A DNA stretch of 64,000 nucleotides from Chryseobacterium oranimense (GCF_900129755.1 NZ_FQWT01000001.1:310001-374000), one strand, 5' to 3'. Counted from the stretch's first letter, positions 40,351-50,408 are shown. Made by a program: numbers and translations. The notes: a model not told the origin generated them from the sequence alone.

Positions 40351-43314
40351 TTACTTTTTAATCTGCTTTTTAACCTCTTTTGCTTCTGCTACAATTTCCG
40401 GGAAATCTTTATAGTTCTCGATGATCTGGTCGCAGGTGTAACTGGCCTGGTAATTATCCTTTAGCCCAACATAGTTCTTAGCCATCAGTACCAGCGCTTT
40501 TGCTCCCCAGTAATCTTCGGAAGCATAATTGTTGGCCAGTTTAAAGATGGTCTCATTCGAGGATTTGAATGCCTTTCCTTTGTTCTGATAATAAGCTTTG
40601 GCATACAATGCTTCTGCCGCAACCGATGTGTTGGATGATTTTTCGAGAGAAGTATAGGCTGACTGAGCGTCTTTATCTTTTCCTGAATTCATCAAACTTC
40701 TCGCTTTGATCACTTTCGCTGTTTCAATGACTGCTGCTGAGTTTTTAGAGTTGGCAATTACTGCATTGGCTAATTTTTCAGCCTCAGAGAAGTTTTTCTC
40801 ACCGGCATATATTTTCATCAGTTCAACATTAGCATAGTTTTTAATGTTGACATCAGAAGAGTTTTTGATACCTTCCAGGTACTTTTTGGCTTCAGCTGTA
40901 TTGCCCTGGGCCAGAGATATCTGTGCCAGACGGGTCTGTGCATCATCCTGGTAATCATTCTGTACCGCTGCCACTTCCTGCAGTACAAGAAGTGCTTTTG
41001 TTGCATTATTCGTTTGGTAGTAGCTTTCTCCCAGCTCGTATTTAGCCTGATAAAGACCTTCTCCGGTAGGATTCTGCGTCAGGTATTTTTCGTAATAGGA
41101 AATAGCATTTTTGTAGTCTTTCTTGGTGAAATACTGCTTTCCTGTCGAAAGATTGATCTCATCAATTTCAGAGGCATCTACATTCACTCCAATATTTTTC
41201 GCAAAGCTTTCATATCCTGAAACATCACCGTTTTTCGTAAAGATAGGTTTAGCAGCCTGAACAATTTTCTCGGCGTAAGCCGTATTTTTATACTGCTCTC
41301 CTAAAGATCTTAGCTCAGAAAGCGCTTTGTCATTCTGATTCTGGTCAATATAATTCTGTGCTCTGTAAATAGATGCATTCGCAATAAGGTCTTTATCCGA
41401 GGAAGTTTTGATCACTTTGGCAAAAGCATCATTGGAATTCGCAAAATCATCCTGGGCCGCATATGCCGTTCCCATTTCGTACTGGGCATCGTCATAATAT
41501 TCGGAATCAGGATATTTGGATAAAAGGTTTTTCAGATTATTGATTTTCGCCTGTGTATCTCCTTTAAACCCTAAAGCCATTGCTTTCTGGTATAAAGTAT
41601 AATCTGTGGCATCTTCATTTTTATCATAGATCGCAATTGCCTCGTTCAGGTCATTATTTGCGTAATGAATATCTGCCAGACGAAGTTCTGCGTCATTTTT
41701 AAATTCAGGTTTCGGATTGTTCAGGTACTGCTTGAAATAAGTCTGCGCCTGATCGAATTTTTTAGATTTAAAATAAGCGTAGCCCAGATCATAAGGCAAC
41801 TGCTGTTTTTCAGGGAAGTTTTCATTAAGCAGTTTTTCGTAACGGGCAATGGCAGACGGATAATTTCCTTTCTGATAATACACCTGACCTAACCAATACA
41901 GTGCCCTGTTATAAAATTCTTTATTGATATTGAACCCTAAACTTCTCAGGAAGTAGGTTTCCGCTTCGTCATAATTTCCTTTGTTGAATTCCTCTGTTCC
42001 CAGTAAGTAGGAAACCTCCTGATCTACTTTATTGATTTCAGGAGTAGAATCTTTAAGCCTGTCGATGGCGTTAAGCGTTTCTTTATAGTTTCCGGAATAT
42101 AAATAAGATTTCACCAGAAGCGATCTCATTTCCGGTCCATTTGCATCATTCGGATTGTTGTTGATATAGCTCTGGATTACCGCCGAAGGACTTTCAAACG
42201 GGTTCCCGATATCATAACTCAGCTTTGCATACTGCTCGTGAGCCAGTTTTTTAACTTTGGCATCATAATCCATCTGATAGGAAGAACGGAATGCCGAAAG
42301 GGCTTCCTGCTTTTTATCTACCGCCAGATAGGCATTCCCCAACTGATAGTAAGCATTCTGTGCCAGCGCCGAATTACTGTTGATAAGCTGGTTATAATAA
42401 GAAACCGCTTCATCATATTTTTTCAGCTGAGCAGCTACAAATCCCATTTCGTAAAGGTCATTTTCAGAAGGATTCTGCTGTACATTCAGGTAATCTTTCA
42501 AATGAGGATACGCTGAATTGTAATCATTCTTCATGAAATAACTTTCCCCGATGATCTTATGAACTTCCGCTTTATAGGCATCTGAAATATCTTCGTTCAG
42601 AAGTGCTGTTCCTTCGGTAATGGCCTGATCATAGTTCTTATCATTATAGTACATCTGTACATAATAAGGACGCACCAGCTTTGAGAATTTCGGCTGGTCT
42701 TTCACAGAGTCAAAATACTGGAAAGCTTTATCGCTCTGTCTGTTTGAATAATAAAGATGTCCCAGCATATAGGCAATATCTCCTTTCTGGGATTCATCAG
42801 CAGTTTTGTAGGCTTCTTCCAGTGCATCAGTTGCACCTTTGGTATCTCCCATCATGAATTTGGCATAGCCTAGTTTCAGGATATACTGTGTATTTTCTTC
42901 TTTGGAAAGCTGATACTGATTTACTTTTTTCAGCGTCTCCAAAGCTTTTTCGAAATCTTTTTTAGCCAGATAATAATCTGCCAAAGGAAGATTGGCCTGG
43001 GCAAAATAGGCTGAATTCGGATACTCTTTCATGAAGGCCGTTAACCCTTCCTCTGCATGGTTTTTCTGCAGAATCACCCCGATCACATTATCAAAAAACT
43101 GCGCCGCTTCTTTTCTCGATTTAGACAAATTCTGGTTATAGAAATACTGTCTGGCATATTCGAACTGGGAAGCATTGTATATTTTAGTCTGATAAAGATT
43201 TTCGGCGAGATTGAACCTATAATTTTCTTTCTGTGTAAAGTACTGTGACTGTTGCGCTTCGGAAATTCCGAAATAGAGCACTGCAGCTGAGAGAAGGATT
43301 TTTTTTGAATTCAT
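40351..43314 (-). CDS. Very long periplasmic TPR protein
   Basis: A 987-residue exported protein built almost wholly of tetratricopeptide repeats. A signal peptide (about 1-20, GISEAQ) is followed by TPR helices from about residue 50 to the end, for example DAYKAEVHKIIGESYFMKNDYNSAYPHLKDYL and EFYNRALYWLGQVYYQKGNYPSAIARYEKLL. There is no lipobox and no enzymatic domain. Such scaffolds organise multi-protein envelope complexes. It heads a two-gene operon with the beta-barrel protein, so the pair may form a periplasm-outer membrane complex. It is not clearly SprE/PorW, which is a lipoprotein. Confidence 0.85.
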   Translation of the reverse strand: MNSKKILLSAAVLYFGISEAQQSQYFTQKENYRFNLAENLYQTKIYNASQFEYARQYFYNQNLSKSRKEAAQFFDNVIGVILQKNHAEEGLTAFMKEYPNSAYFAQANLPLADYYLAKKDFEKALETLKKVNQYQLSKEENTQYILKLGYAKFMMGDTKGATDALEEAYKTADESQKGDIAYMLGHLYYSNRQSDKAFQYFDSVKDQPKFSKLVRPYYVQMYYNDKNYDQAITEGTALLNEDISDAYKAEVHKIIGESYFMKNDYNSAYPHLKDYLNVQQNPSENDLYEMGFVAAQLKKYDEAVSYYNQLINSNSALAQNAYYQLGNAYLAVDKKQEALSAFRSSYQMDYDAKVKKLAHEQYAKLSYDIGNPFESPSAVIQSYINNNPNDANGPEMRSLLVKSYLYSGNYKETLNAIDRLKDSTPEINKVDQEVSYLLGTEEFNKGNYDEAETYFLRSLGFNINKEFYNRALYWLGQVYYQKGNYPSAIARYEKLLNENFPEKQQLPYDLGYAYFKSKKFDQAQTYFKQYLNNPKPEFKNDAELRLADIHYANNDLNEAIAIYDKNEDATDYTLYQKAMALGFKGDTQAKINNLKNLLSKYPDSEYYDDAQYEMGTAYAAQDDFANSNDAFAKVIKTSSDKDLIANASIYRAQNYIDQNQNDKALSELRSLGEQYKNTAYAEKIVQAAKPIFTKNGDVSGYESFAKNIGVNVDASEIDEINLSTGKQYFTKKDYKNAISYYEKYLTQNPTGEGLYQAKYELGESYYQTNNATKALLVLQEVAAVQNDYQDDAQTRLAQISLAQGNTAEAKKYLEGIKNSSDVNIKNYANVELMKIYAGEKNFSEAEKLANAVIANSKNSAAVIETAKVIKARSLMNSGKDKDAQSAYTSLEKSSNTSVAAEALYAKAYYQNKGKAFKSSNETIFKLANNYASEDYWGAKALVLMAKNYVGLKDNYQASYTCDQIIENYKDFPEIVAEAKEVKKQIKK

Positions 43315-43553
43315 TCTTTTCTGAATAAAAAGATTAGTCTATATAAGTTAACGAAAATATTAAAAACTTATTGTTTAAGCAAGTTTTAAAAGGTTTTAAT
43401 ACCTCAAAACACCAATTGAACACATTTCACTATCCGATGACAAAAAATGATTACTTTAGTATCGTAATATGAGAATTGATATCAATATAGAATTTATCAA
43501 AAAAACATTTTGATTAAATCCTCATTCTACAGCAGCTAAAAACATACCATTAC

Positions 43554-45794
43554 ATGAAAATTAGAATACTTTTAGCATTAATTTTTGTCAACCTGATGCA
43601 GGCACAAAAATTTTACTTCCCAAAAACAGCGGTAACTGATTCTGCTATTCTGGACAAACAAATGCCTCTGCTCGCAACAAAACTGATGACGCAGCCGCCA
43701 TTGCTGAAGTTAAAAAAAACAAGCAATCTTGCGTTTTCGGATAATCTTTTCCGTCTGCAGATTTTAACCAAAGAGTATAAAAAGTCCATTTCTACTCTAG
43801 CAGATTACCGGAATGAATTTGCCGATAACAATATGGCAGGAAACAGATTTATCATCTATGAATTTTACAGTCTGGCAAAACTGGCTGAAGAAAAAGAAAA
43901 GATATCTTTTCATGACGCTCTTCAAAAAGCATTCAATAAAAAATATGAAAGCCTTTCGGATAAGCTGATCACCAAACTTGGCACTGCGGTGGACGGGGAC
44001 GTCCAGAACAGCCGGAAAGTTTTAAATGAAGCCCTCAGCAAACAAAAGGACAAGGACAGTATAGATTACAGCTCTGCTTTATCCTTATGTAAAAGCTATC
44101 TGAATTATAAAACCTTCTCAAGCCTTAAACCTCAGATCATACAGCTGGTGGAAGCAAAAGACCGGGAAAAGTTCATTATTGAAACAAAAGATTTAAAAAC
44201 AAAAAACGGAAATACCCTGACCATTACCATTGTGAGAAAAAAGGAAAATACATCTCCTATTCCTGTCATTCTTACCAATAACATCTATGCAGGGCCTTTC
44301 GATACTTATTTCGGGAAAAGGGCTGCCGTATACAATTACGTTGGCGCTGTTGTGAATACCCGTGGAAAAAGAAACAGCAATGATGAAAATAATCCTTTTG
44401 AACATGAATCACAGGATATTTATGAGGTAATCGACTGGGTAAGCCAACAACCCTGGAGTAATGGTAAAGTCGGAATGATTGGCGGAAGCTACTTAGGTTT
44501 CAGCCAATGGGCTGCGGTGAAAAAACTGCATCCAGCATTAAAAACCATTGTTCCGCAGGTTGCCGTGGGAATCGGGATAGATTACCCTGCCCAAAACAAT
44601 ATTTTCATGAGCTATATGCTGCAGTGGATCAATTATGTGACGAACAATAAGCTTACCGACGAAGCGGATTTTAATAATTTTACCAAATGGGACTCTATTA
44701 ACACTGCCTGGTACAAAAGCGGAAAATCATTCAGAGCTTTGGACACGATAAGCGGAAAGCCCAGCAAGATATTTCAAAGGTGGCTGGATCACCCCGGATA
44801 TGATGAATACTGGCAGAAAATGGTTCCTTATAAGGAGGATTTTGCCAAAATCAATATTCCTATCCTAACGACTACGGGATATTATGACGATGATCAGATC
44901 GGGGCACTCTCCTATTTTAAGGCCCATCATCAGTATAATAAAAATGCCAATCATTATCTCGTGATAGGCCCCTATGATCATGGTGGAGCTCAAAGTTACG
45001 GATTCAGTTATGTTGGAGGCAGGAAGATAGACCCGGCTGCCAGAATAAGCATTGATGATCTTGCCTTTTCATGGTTCGATTATATCCTGAAAAATGGTAA
45101 AAAGCCTGAGCTTTTAAAAGACAGGATCAACTTTCAGGTAATGAATACCAACACATGGAAACATGTTCCAGCTTTAGAAAATATGCATACTTCAACGGTT
45201 AAATTTTACCTTCAGGACCGTAAAAATATGTCATCGGTTTTTAATCAGCCCAGCCAGAAAAGCTTCATTAAACAGATTGTTGATTTAAAAAACAGAGATC
45301 AGAAAGACACCTATCATTCCGTAAGCAAAACAGACAGTGTAAAGGTGACCAATTCTATTTATTTTGAAAGTGAGGTTTTAGACAAAGATCTCATTATCAG
45401 TGGAAATCCGGGCGGATTCTTCAATGTTTCAATTAACAAGAAAGATTTTGATACGGATATGTATCTGTACCAGGTACAGCCTGATGGAAAAACATTTTTA
45501 CTATCCACCCATATTGTAAGAGCAAGTTATGCAAAAGATAATGCTCTAAGGCAGCTCCTTGAACCGGGAAAGATAGAGCAGATTCCTATCAAAAATTCAA
45601 TATTTATCAGTAAAAAGATAGAAAAAGGAAGCAAACTGGTCTTACTGGTCGGTGTAAATAAATCCCCTGCCTGGCAGATCAATTACGGAACCGGCAAAGA
45701 TGTAAGTAACGAAACGATAAAGGATTCCGGTGAACCACTGGAAATAAAATGGTACAATGACAGTTATGTTGAAATACCTATTTATCAAGAATAA
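43554..45794 (+). CDS. S15/CocE-family hydrolase (X-Pro dipeptidyl-peptidase-like)
   Basis: A 746-residue exported alpha/beta hydrolase. Signal peptide about 1-17. After a helical N-terminal region (about 30-210) comes the hydrolase core, with nucleophile Ser312 in GMIGGSYLGFSQW. The downstream motifs are TTGYYDDDQIGAL and GPYDHGGAQ, which supply the acid and His. The last 220 residues form the jelly-roll domain typical of the CocE/NonD family (X-Pro dipeptidyl-peptidase C-terminal domain). Members hydrolyse peptides, cocaine-like esters or acyl-beta-lactams; the physiological substrate here is unknown. It is a single-gene unit between the TPR gene (divergent) and an APC permease. Confidence 0.9.
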   Translation: MKIRILLALIFVNLMQAQKFYFPKTAVTDSAILDKQMPLLATKLMTQPPLLKLKKTSNLAFSDNLFRLQILTKEYKKSISTLADYRNEFADNNMAGNRFIIYEFYSLAKLAEEKEKISFHDALQKAFNKKYESLSDKLITKLGTAVDGDVQNSRKVLNEALSKQKDKDSIDYSSALSLCKSYLNYKTFSSLKPQIIQLVEAKDREKFIIETKDLKTKNGNTLTITIVRKKENTSPIPVILTNNIYAGPFDTYFGKRAAVYNYVGAVVNTRGKRNSNDENNPFEHESQDIYEVIDWVSQQPWSNGKVGMIGGSYLGFSQWAAVKKLHPALKTIVPQVAVGIGIDYPAQNNIFMSYMLQWINYVTNNKLTDEADFNNFTKWDSINTAWYKSGKSFRALDTISGKPSKIFQRWLDHPGYDEYWQKMVPYKEDFAKINIPILTTTGYYDDDQIGALSYFKAHHQYNKNANHYLVIGPYDHGGAQSYGFSYVGGRKIDPAARISIDDLAFSWFDYILKNGKKPELLKDRINFQVMNTNTWKHVPALENMHTSTVKFYLQDRKNMSSVFNQPSQKSFIKQIVDLKNRDQKDTYHSVSKTDSVKVTNSIYFESEVLDKDLIISGNPGGFFNVSINKKDFDTDMYLYQVQPDGKTFLLSTHIVRASYAKDNALRQLLEPGKIEQIPIKNSIFISKKIEKGSKLVLLVGVNKSPAWQINYGTGKDVSNETIKDSGEPLEIKWYNDSYVEIPIYQE

Positions 45795-45869
45795 AGGCAT
45801 TTAACTTATAAAGTTCCGCATTTTTAACTAAATATTAAGACGACGGATAACATCAAAATAAAAAATCAT

Positions 45870-45877
45870 TACATTTG
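45870..45877 (+). promoter_or_regulatory. Predicted -7 box for the APC permease
   Basis: TACATTTG matches TAnnTTTG and lies 28 bp before the ATG at 45906. The expected leader is about 22 nt. The -33 position is not a good match. Confidence 0.45.
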
Positions 45878-45905
45878 CTTTTTTTCAAACTCAAATAAAT
45901 ATTGA

Positions 45906-47582
45906 ATGAATCAACTTTTCAGAAGGAAAAACTATTCAGAAACAGATACATCTACCAGCCTTCTAAGGGTTTTAGGTGTTTGGGATATCGTTTTTTTTGG
46001 TATTGCGGCCATTATTGGAGCAGGAAGTTTCAGCAGCTTAGGTGAAGCAGTTTTCAGGGGTGGGCCCGGAGTTATTCTATTGTATTTAATTTGTGGTTTT
46101 GCCTGCGGTTTTACGGCGTTATGCTATGCTGAATTTGCCAGCAGGATTCCTACAGCAGGTTCTGCATACACTTATGCCTATGCCAGTTTCGGGGAACTGA
46201 TTGCCTGGGTAATCGGATGGGCCCTGATCATGGAGTATTCTTTCGGGAATATTTACGTGGCTTTTTCCTGGTCCGACTATTTTACCAGCTTTTTAGGCCG
46301 TCTGGGCATGCATATCCCCGACTATCTTACGTGCAGCTATACAGAAGCCAAAAAAGCTTTCCAATACGGCTCTGAGAATAAGGAACTTTTAAACGCATGG
46401 AAAACAGCACCTTTGATTGGCAGTTTAAAATTTATCGTTGACGTTCCCGCGCTGGTAATCAACGGTTTAATTACATGGCTTTGTTATGTAGGGGTAAAAG
46501 AGAGTAAAAACTTCAATAACTCTTTGGTGATCTTAAAACTGGCGGTTATTGTTTTAGTAATCCTCGTAGGTTTTGCTTATATCAATACAGATAACTGGAC
46601 ACCGGTAAACCCGGAGACACAGGTTGCTTCATTTATGCCCAACGGCTTTGCCGGAGTAATGAGTGCTGTTTCAGGAGTTTTCTTTGCCTACATCGGTTTT
46701 GATGCATTAAGTGTACTTTCCGAAGAAACCAAGGATCCTCAGAAGACCCTTCCGAAAGGAATGATCATTTCCCTGGTGCTTTGTACGGTCATTTATATTG
46801 CTTTAACGCTTGTTTTAACCGGAATGGTAGATTACAGGAAGTTTGACGGTATCGGAGATCCGCTTTCGTTTATATTCGAAAAATCGAATGCCAATGTAGC
46901 CTGGATGGAACTTGTCGTTTCTTTTGTAGCTATTGTTGCTATTACTACCGTATTGCTGGTATTCCAGATGGGACAGCCAAGAATCTGGTATGCCATGAGC
47001 CGTGACGGACTAATGCCTGAAAAATTCAAGACAGTACACCCTAAATACAAAACCCCTTCATTTGCAACAATCATTACAGGTATTGCGGTAGGGGTCCCTA
47101 TTCTTTTCACAGATAAAACATTTATTCTCGATTTCACAAGTATAGGAACCATTTTCGCTTTCGTACTGGTTTGTGCAGGCGTTTTAATGCTTCCTGCAAA
47201 AGAGAAGATCAAAGGCAGGTTCCACCTTCCTTATGTTAACGGTAAAATTATATTCCCGGTTATTTTTATCGGCGGATTAATTGGTTTCTACTTATGGCAG
47301 CCTCAATTCTTTACCAATCTAATGGACTGGAAAGATCCTAAAGAGGGTGAATTCAGAGCTTCTATTTCCGTTTTTATTGTGGTAAATTTAATTCTGTGCA
47401 TTTTTGCCTTCATTAAAAATTTCTCTTTAATTCCTTTGATCGGGCTAAGTTCATGTTTATATCTCCTTACGGGAATGAGCCATGAAAACTGGTTCTGGTT
47501 CGGACTTTGGTTTGCTTTAGGACTGATAATTTATTTCTGCTACGGCTATAAAAACAGTAAGCTGAGAAAAGAAGCAGTGTAA
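45906..47582 (+). CDS. APC-superfamily amino acid permease (cationic amino acid transporter type)
   Basis: A 558-residue inner-membrane protein with 12 to 14 transmembrane helices. The start shows the family signature VWDIVFFGIAAIIGAGSFSSLGEAVFRGGPG. CYAEFASRIPTAGSAYTYAY follows, then FFAYIGFDALSVLSEETKDPQKTLPKGM, as in CAT-family transporters of the APC superfamily. Probable role is uptake of amino acids by H+ symport. A terminator at 47609-47645 ends the unit, so it is monocistronic. Substrate is inferred only to family level. Confidence 0.9.
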   Translation: MNQLFRRKNYSETDTSTSLLRVLGVWDIVFFGIAAIIGAGSFSSLGEAVFRGGPGVILLYLICGFACGFTALCYAEFASRIPTAGSAYTYAYASFGELIAWVIGWALIMEYSFGNIYVAFSWSDYFTSFLGRLGMHIPDYLTCSYTEAKKAFQYGSENKELLNAWKTAPLIGSLKFIVDVPALVINGLITWLCYVGVKESKNFNNSLVILKLAVIVLVILVGFAYINTDNWTPVNPETQVASFMPNGFAGVMSAVSGVFFAYIGFDALSVLSEETKDPQKTLPKGMIISLVLCTVIYIALTLVLTGMVDYRKFDGIGDPLSFIFEKSNANVAWMELVVSFVAIVAITTVLLVFQMGQPRIWYAMSRDGLMPEKFKTVHPKYKTPSFATIITGIAVGVPILFTDKTFILDFTSIGTIFAFVLVCAGVLMLPAKEKIKGRFHLPYVNGKIIFPVIFIGGLIGFYLWQPQFFTNLMDWKDPKEGEFRASISVFIVVNLILCIFAFIKNFSLIPLIGLSSCLYLLTGMSHENWFWFGLWFALGLIIYFCYGYKNSKLRKEAV

Positions 47583-47608
47583 CAATATCTGCTTCCGCAC
47601 TATATAAC

Positions 47609-47645
47609 AAAGGCAAACTTGCAACCCGGCAAGTTTGCCTTTTTC
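47609..47645 (+). terminator. Intrinsic terminator after the permease
   Basis: AAAGGCAAACTTG and CAAGTTTGCCTTT form a 13-bp stem around CAACCCGG, followed by TTC on the + strand within a run of five T residues. It is symmetric enough to work both ways, but no gene reads into it from the right. Confidence 0.85.
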
Positions 47646-47707
47646 ATTTGCATTAAATCGGCAGAATTATTGCATATCTTCCAACAGAACTATTAACTAA
47701 TATTGCC

Positions 47708-48064
47708 ATGTCAGAAAGAATTAAAACATATAGCGAGTTCTATCAGTTCTATCTTACCGAACACAGTAAAATAGGAACCAGAATCTTTCATTTTATAGGA
47801 ACTCTTTTGGTATTTGTGGTCATCTGGTACGTCATCAGCTCAGGAAAAGAACGTTTCCTATGGTATATTCCGATATTCGGATATGGTTTCGCGTGGTTCA
47901 GCCATGCCATCATTGAAAAAAACAAACCTGCGACCTTTAAATACCCACTCTGGTCATTAATCTCAGACTTCAGACTGTTCTTTGAGCTGCTGACCGGTAA
48001 ACAAAAATTCAAGGGAGCAGCTCCAAAACCAAAAGAAGCTGAAGATGCCGAGAGGTTAATTTAA
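47708..48064 (+). CDS. Mpo1-like (DUF962) membrane protein
   Basis: A 118-residue membrane protein. Family motifs: a first His-containing segment (SKIGTRIFHFIGTLLVF) leading into a membrane helix, a second helix (FLWYIPIFGYGFAWF), then SHAIIEKNKPATFKYPLWSLISDFRLF. The conserved histidines match the iron-binding set of yeast Mpo1, an alpha-oxidation dioxygenase for 2-hydroxy fatty acids. Length is typical for the bacterial family. It stands alone between a terminator and a long non-coding stretch. Confidence 0.9.
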   Translation: MSERIKTYSEFYQFYLTEHSKIGTRIFHFIGTLLVFVVIWYVISSGKERFLWYIPIFGYGFAWFSHAIIEKNKPATFKYPLWSLISDFRLFFELLTGKQKFKGAAPKPKEAEDAERLI

Positions 48065-48618
48065 TATCTGTTTTGACTACAAAATTTTGACACTTAAGTT
48101 TTCTAAGCATAATTTTTTACTGTTTGGAGTACACTTTTAGTTTTCTAAAAATCAAAGATTTTTATGAATGACTTGTGGTATTTAAATGGGAAAGAGTTTA
48201 AATGGCATCACTTTTCGGCGGCCTCCGGCCGCCGAAAAGTGATGCCTAATTTCAAAACATTATACTTAAACTAAAATCTAAATAAAAATATAAAAACACT
48301 GATTTTCAAACACATTAAAAACATAAATTTAAAGTTAAACTTAATATATAGTCAGCAATAACTTTTTCCTTACAAATACATTCTTTTTGAAAACTTAACT
48401 CTAATTTCATTAAACCTCCGATCACTAACACCAATCTTTTTTTCAATTTCATAATTTCCAATTTAAGTTAGATTTCCCATGTTGTATTTTTAGTATTTAT
48501 ATACTGGGGTTACATTTTCAGAAACGCATAAATTAAATAATTAAGAACTCAAAAATGATAGAAAAGCTGTGTTGAAAACTTCGGCATAGTAATTGGACCT
48601 AAGCATTAAAATAAGTTT
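48065..48618. other. 554-bp non-coding stretch
   Basis: AT-rich, without a convincing ORF. Its only strong element is the 43-bp palindrome at 48204-48246 (listed separately). A TTTTAGTTTTCTAA-like motif repeats loosely at 48094-48150. Confidence 0.6.
48204..48246. repeat. Perfect 20-bp-arm palindrome
   Basis: Arms 48204-48223 and 48227-48246 are perfect reverse complements around a TCC loop. The outer part reads GGCATCACTTTTCGG and the inner part CGGCC. The GC content of the core is far above the surroundings. No T run follows on either strand, so it is not a standard terminator. It resembles a dispersed intergenic palindrome. Confidence 0.75.
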
Positions 48619-48966
48619 ATGAAAATTATCGCAACCATTTTGAAAAGCGCTGTTCCTGCAGTAGCCCTATTCGCAATGACACAATGTACAACAACGGCCA
48701 ACACTGCCGGAGCTGATGAAAAAACATTCATCGTAGGACCTGAAACCGCAGACTGTACAGGAGTAGCTCCTATGAAATGCCTGCAGGTAAAAGAAAAGGC
48801 TTCAGATAACTGGACGAATTTCTATACGAATATCGAAGGCTTTACTTACGAACCGGGATATGAATATGTTTTAAAGGTAAAAACAGAAAAAATTGCCAAT
48901 CCGCCTGCTGACGGATCTTCTATAAAATATACATTAATAAAAGAGGTTTCTAAAACGAAGAAATAA
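48619..48966 (+). CDS. DUF4377-type lipoprotein
   Basis: A 115-residue lipoprotein. The signal peptide ends in a lipobox with Cys in FAMTQCTTT. The mature part holds a conserved small beta domain: DCTGVAPMKCLQVK, WTNFYTNIEGFTYEPGYEYVLKVKTEKI and PPADGSSIKYTLI. Two cysteines in DCTG and MKCLQ may form a disulfide. This matches the DUF4377 family, found as a single domain or fused to heat-shock HslJ (META) domains. Function unknown. It ends in a strong terminator. Confidence 0.88.
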   Translation: MKIIATILKSAVPAVALFAMTQCTTTANTAGADEKTFIVGPETADCTGVAPMKCLQVKEKASDNWTNFYTNIEGFTYEPGYEYVLKVKTEKIANPPADGSSIKYTLIKEVSKTKK

Positions 48967-48970
48967 AAAT

Positions 48971-49001
48971 AAAAAGCTCCCGGAAATTCCGGGAGCTTTT
49001 T
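48971..49001 (+). terminator. Strong bidirectional intrinsic terminator
   Basis: AAAAAGCTCCCGGAA pairs with TTCCGGGAGCTTTTT, leaving a very tight loop, with A and T runs on both sides. It sits between the convergent genes for the DUF4377 lipoprotein (+) and dGTPase (-), and can serve both. Confidence 0.9.
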
Positions 49002-49049
49002 ATTTTATGTTGAATCATTAAGGTATATAGTAACTTTAACTTTGAAAAT

Positions 49050-50408
49050 TTAAACCGTCATTCCAATATCAATTCCTTTAATTTTCCTGTAAAGATCGGT
49101 TGCAAAATTATCTGTCATTCCTGAAACAAAATCTATAACGCCAAGCACTTTCTGATAATCCGTCCCCTCTTCATAAACGAATTGCCTTGGAAGCAGTTTC
49201 AGAGCTTTTTTATCGTAAGATTTCCTTTCATCCTCAGGTTTCAGAATCGATGGAATAAAATGGTCGAGAAGCTCATACATTACATTATAACCCGCATTTT
49301 CAATTTCCACAACAGCTTTATGGTTGTAAATCTTTTCAATGGAGAATGATTCGATATCCTGGAGGGCACGGTTTTCAGACTTATAAATATCCAAAAGCCC
49401 ATTGTTCAGATTACCCTCAAGGATGGTTTCAAAATTATGCTTGTAAATTTCAAGGGATTTATTGATCAGGGCATTGATTGCTTTTGCCCGCAGATAGGAG
49501 ATCTTTTCATTTTCATTGGAAATGGAAGCCAGCTTATTTTTCACTTTTTCCGTATCGCTGCTTTCAGATTTTATCAGTTCAAAAAACAGGTTTTCACAGT
49601 CTGAAGTGGAGACAATTCCCAATCTGTGGGCATCTTCCATATCAATAATGTTATAGCAGATATCATCTGCTGCTTCTACCAGCCATACAAAAGGATGTCT
49701 TTTGAAGATATAGGGTTCTTCATTTTCCAGGATCAGATTAGTTGACTTTGCTATTTCCAGGAAAATATCTTTCTCGTTCTGGAAAAACCCGAATTTTTTT
49801 CTGTGAATAATCCCTTTTTTCTTGGCCACCGCTTCACAAGGGTATTTGGCAATGCTTGCAAGCGTAGAAAATGTAAGCTGAATTCCGCCATCATCTTTTC
49901 CCTGCTGACGTTGTGCCAGAACTCTGATAGCATTGGCATTTCCTTCAAAATTCACAAGATCCGCCCACTCCTTTTCATTAAATTTGACTTTGAGATCTTT
50001 CTCATTCCTCTCAAAGTAACTAGCAATAGCATCTTCTCCCGAATGTCCGAAAGCCGGATTTCCTACATCATGACACAAGCATGCTGCGGCAATTACATTT
50101 CCTAAATTATGAAGATAAAAGTTTTTGGAATCTTCTGTGAGATCATTTTTATAGGTATCAAAGATAAATTCTCCGATAATACTTCCCAAACTTCGCCCTA
50201 CTGACGAAACTTCCAGCGAGTGGGTCAGCCTGTTGTGTACGAAAACGCTTCCGGGAAGGGGGAAAACCTGGGTTTTATTCTGCAGCCTTCTGAATGCGGA
50301 AGAGAAGATAATCCTGTCGAAATCTCTCTGAAAATCAGTTCTTGATGCTTTGGTATGCGGATTATTTCCTGTACGCTGATTCGTGAAAATCTGGTTTAAA
50401 TTCATCAT
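49050..50408 (-). CDS. dgt: dGTP triphosphohydrolase (HD domain)
   Basis: A 452-residue HD-domain phosphohydrolase that splits dGTP into deoxyguanosine and triphosphate. The N-terminus has SRTDFQRDFDRIIFSSAFRRLQNKTQVFPL, then HNRLTHSLEVSSVGRSLG with the first metal His. CLCHDVGNPAFGHSGE follows with the HD pair. A second conserved region, VEAADDICYNIIDMEDAHRLG, carries another metal Asp. Length is typical. Two adjacent ATG codons (50406-50408 and 50403-50405) are possible starts. It is divergent from the Fpg/Nei gene with 67 bp between starts. Confidence 0.95.
   Translation of the reverse strand: MMNLNQIFTNQRTGNNPHTKASRTDFQRDFDRIIFSSAFRRLQNKTQVFPLPGSVFVHNRLTHSLEVSSVGRSLGSIIGEFIFDTYKNDLTEDSKNFYLHNLGNVIAAACLCHDVGNPAFGHSGEDAIASYFERNEKDLKVKFNEKEWADLVNFEGNANAIRVLAQRQQGKDDGGIQLTFSTLASIAKYPCEAVAKKKGIIHRKKFGFFQNEKDIFLEIAKSTNLILENEEPYIFKRHPFVWLVEAADDICYNIIDMEDAHRLGIVSTSDCENLFFELIKSESSDTEKVKNKLASISNENEKISYLRAKAINALINKSLEIYKHNFETILEGNLNNGLLDIYKSENRALQDIESFSIEKIYNHKAVVEIENAGYNVMYELLDHFIPSILKPEDERKSYDKKALKLLPRQFVYEEGTDYQKVLGVIDFVSGMTDNFATDLYRKIKGIDIGMTV

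Noticed and set aside
40351-43314. TPR protein as gliding/T9SS protein SprE/PorW
   Set aside because: SprE/PorW is a lipoprotein of different length and sequence style; this protein has no lipobox Cys.
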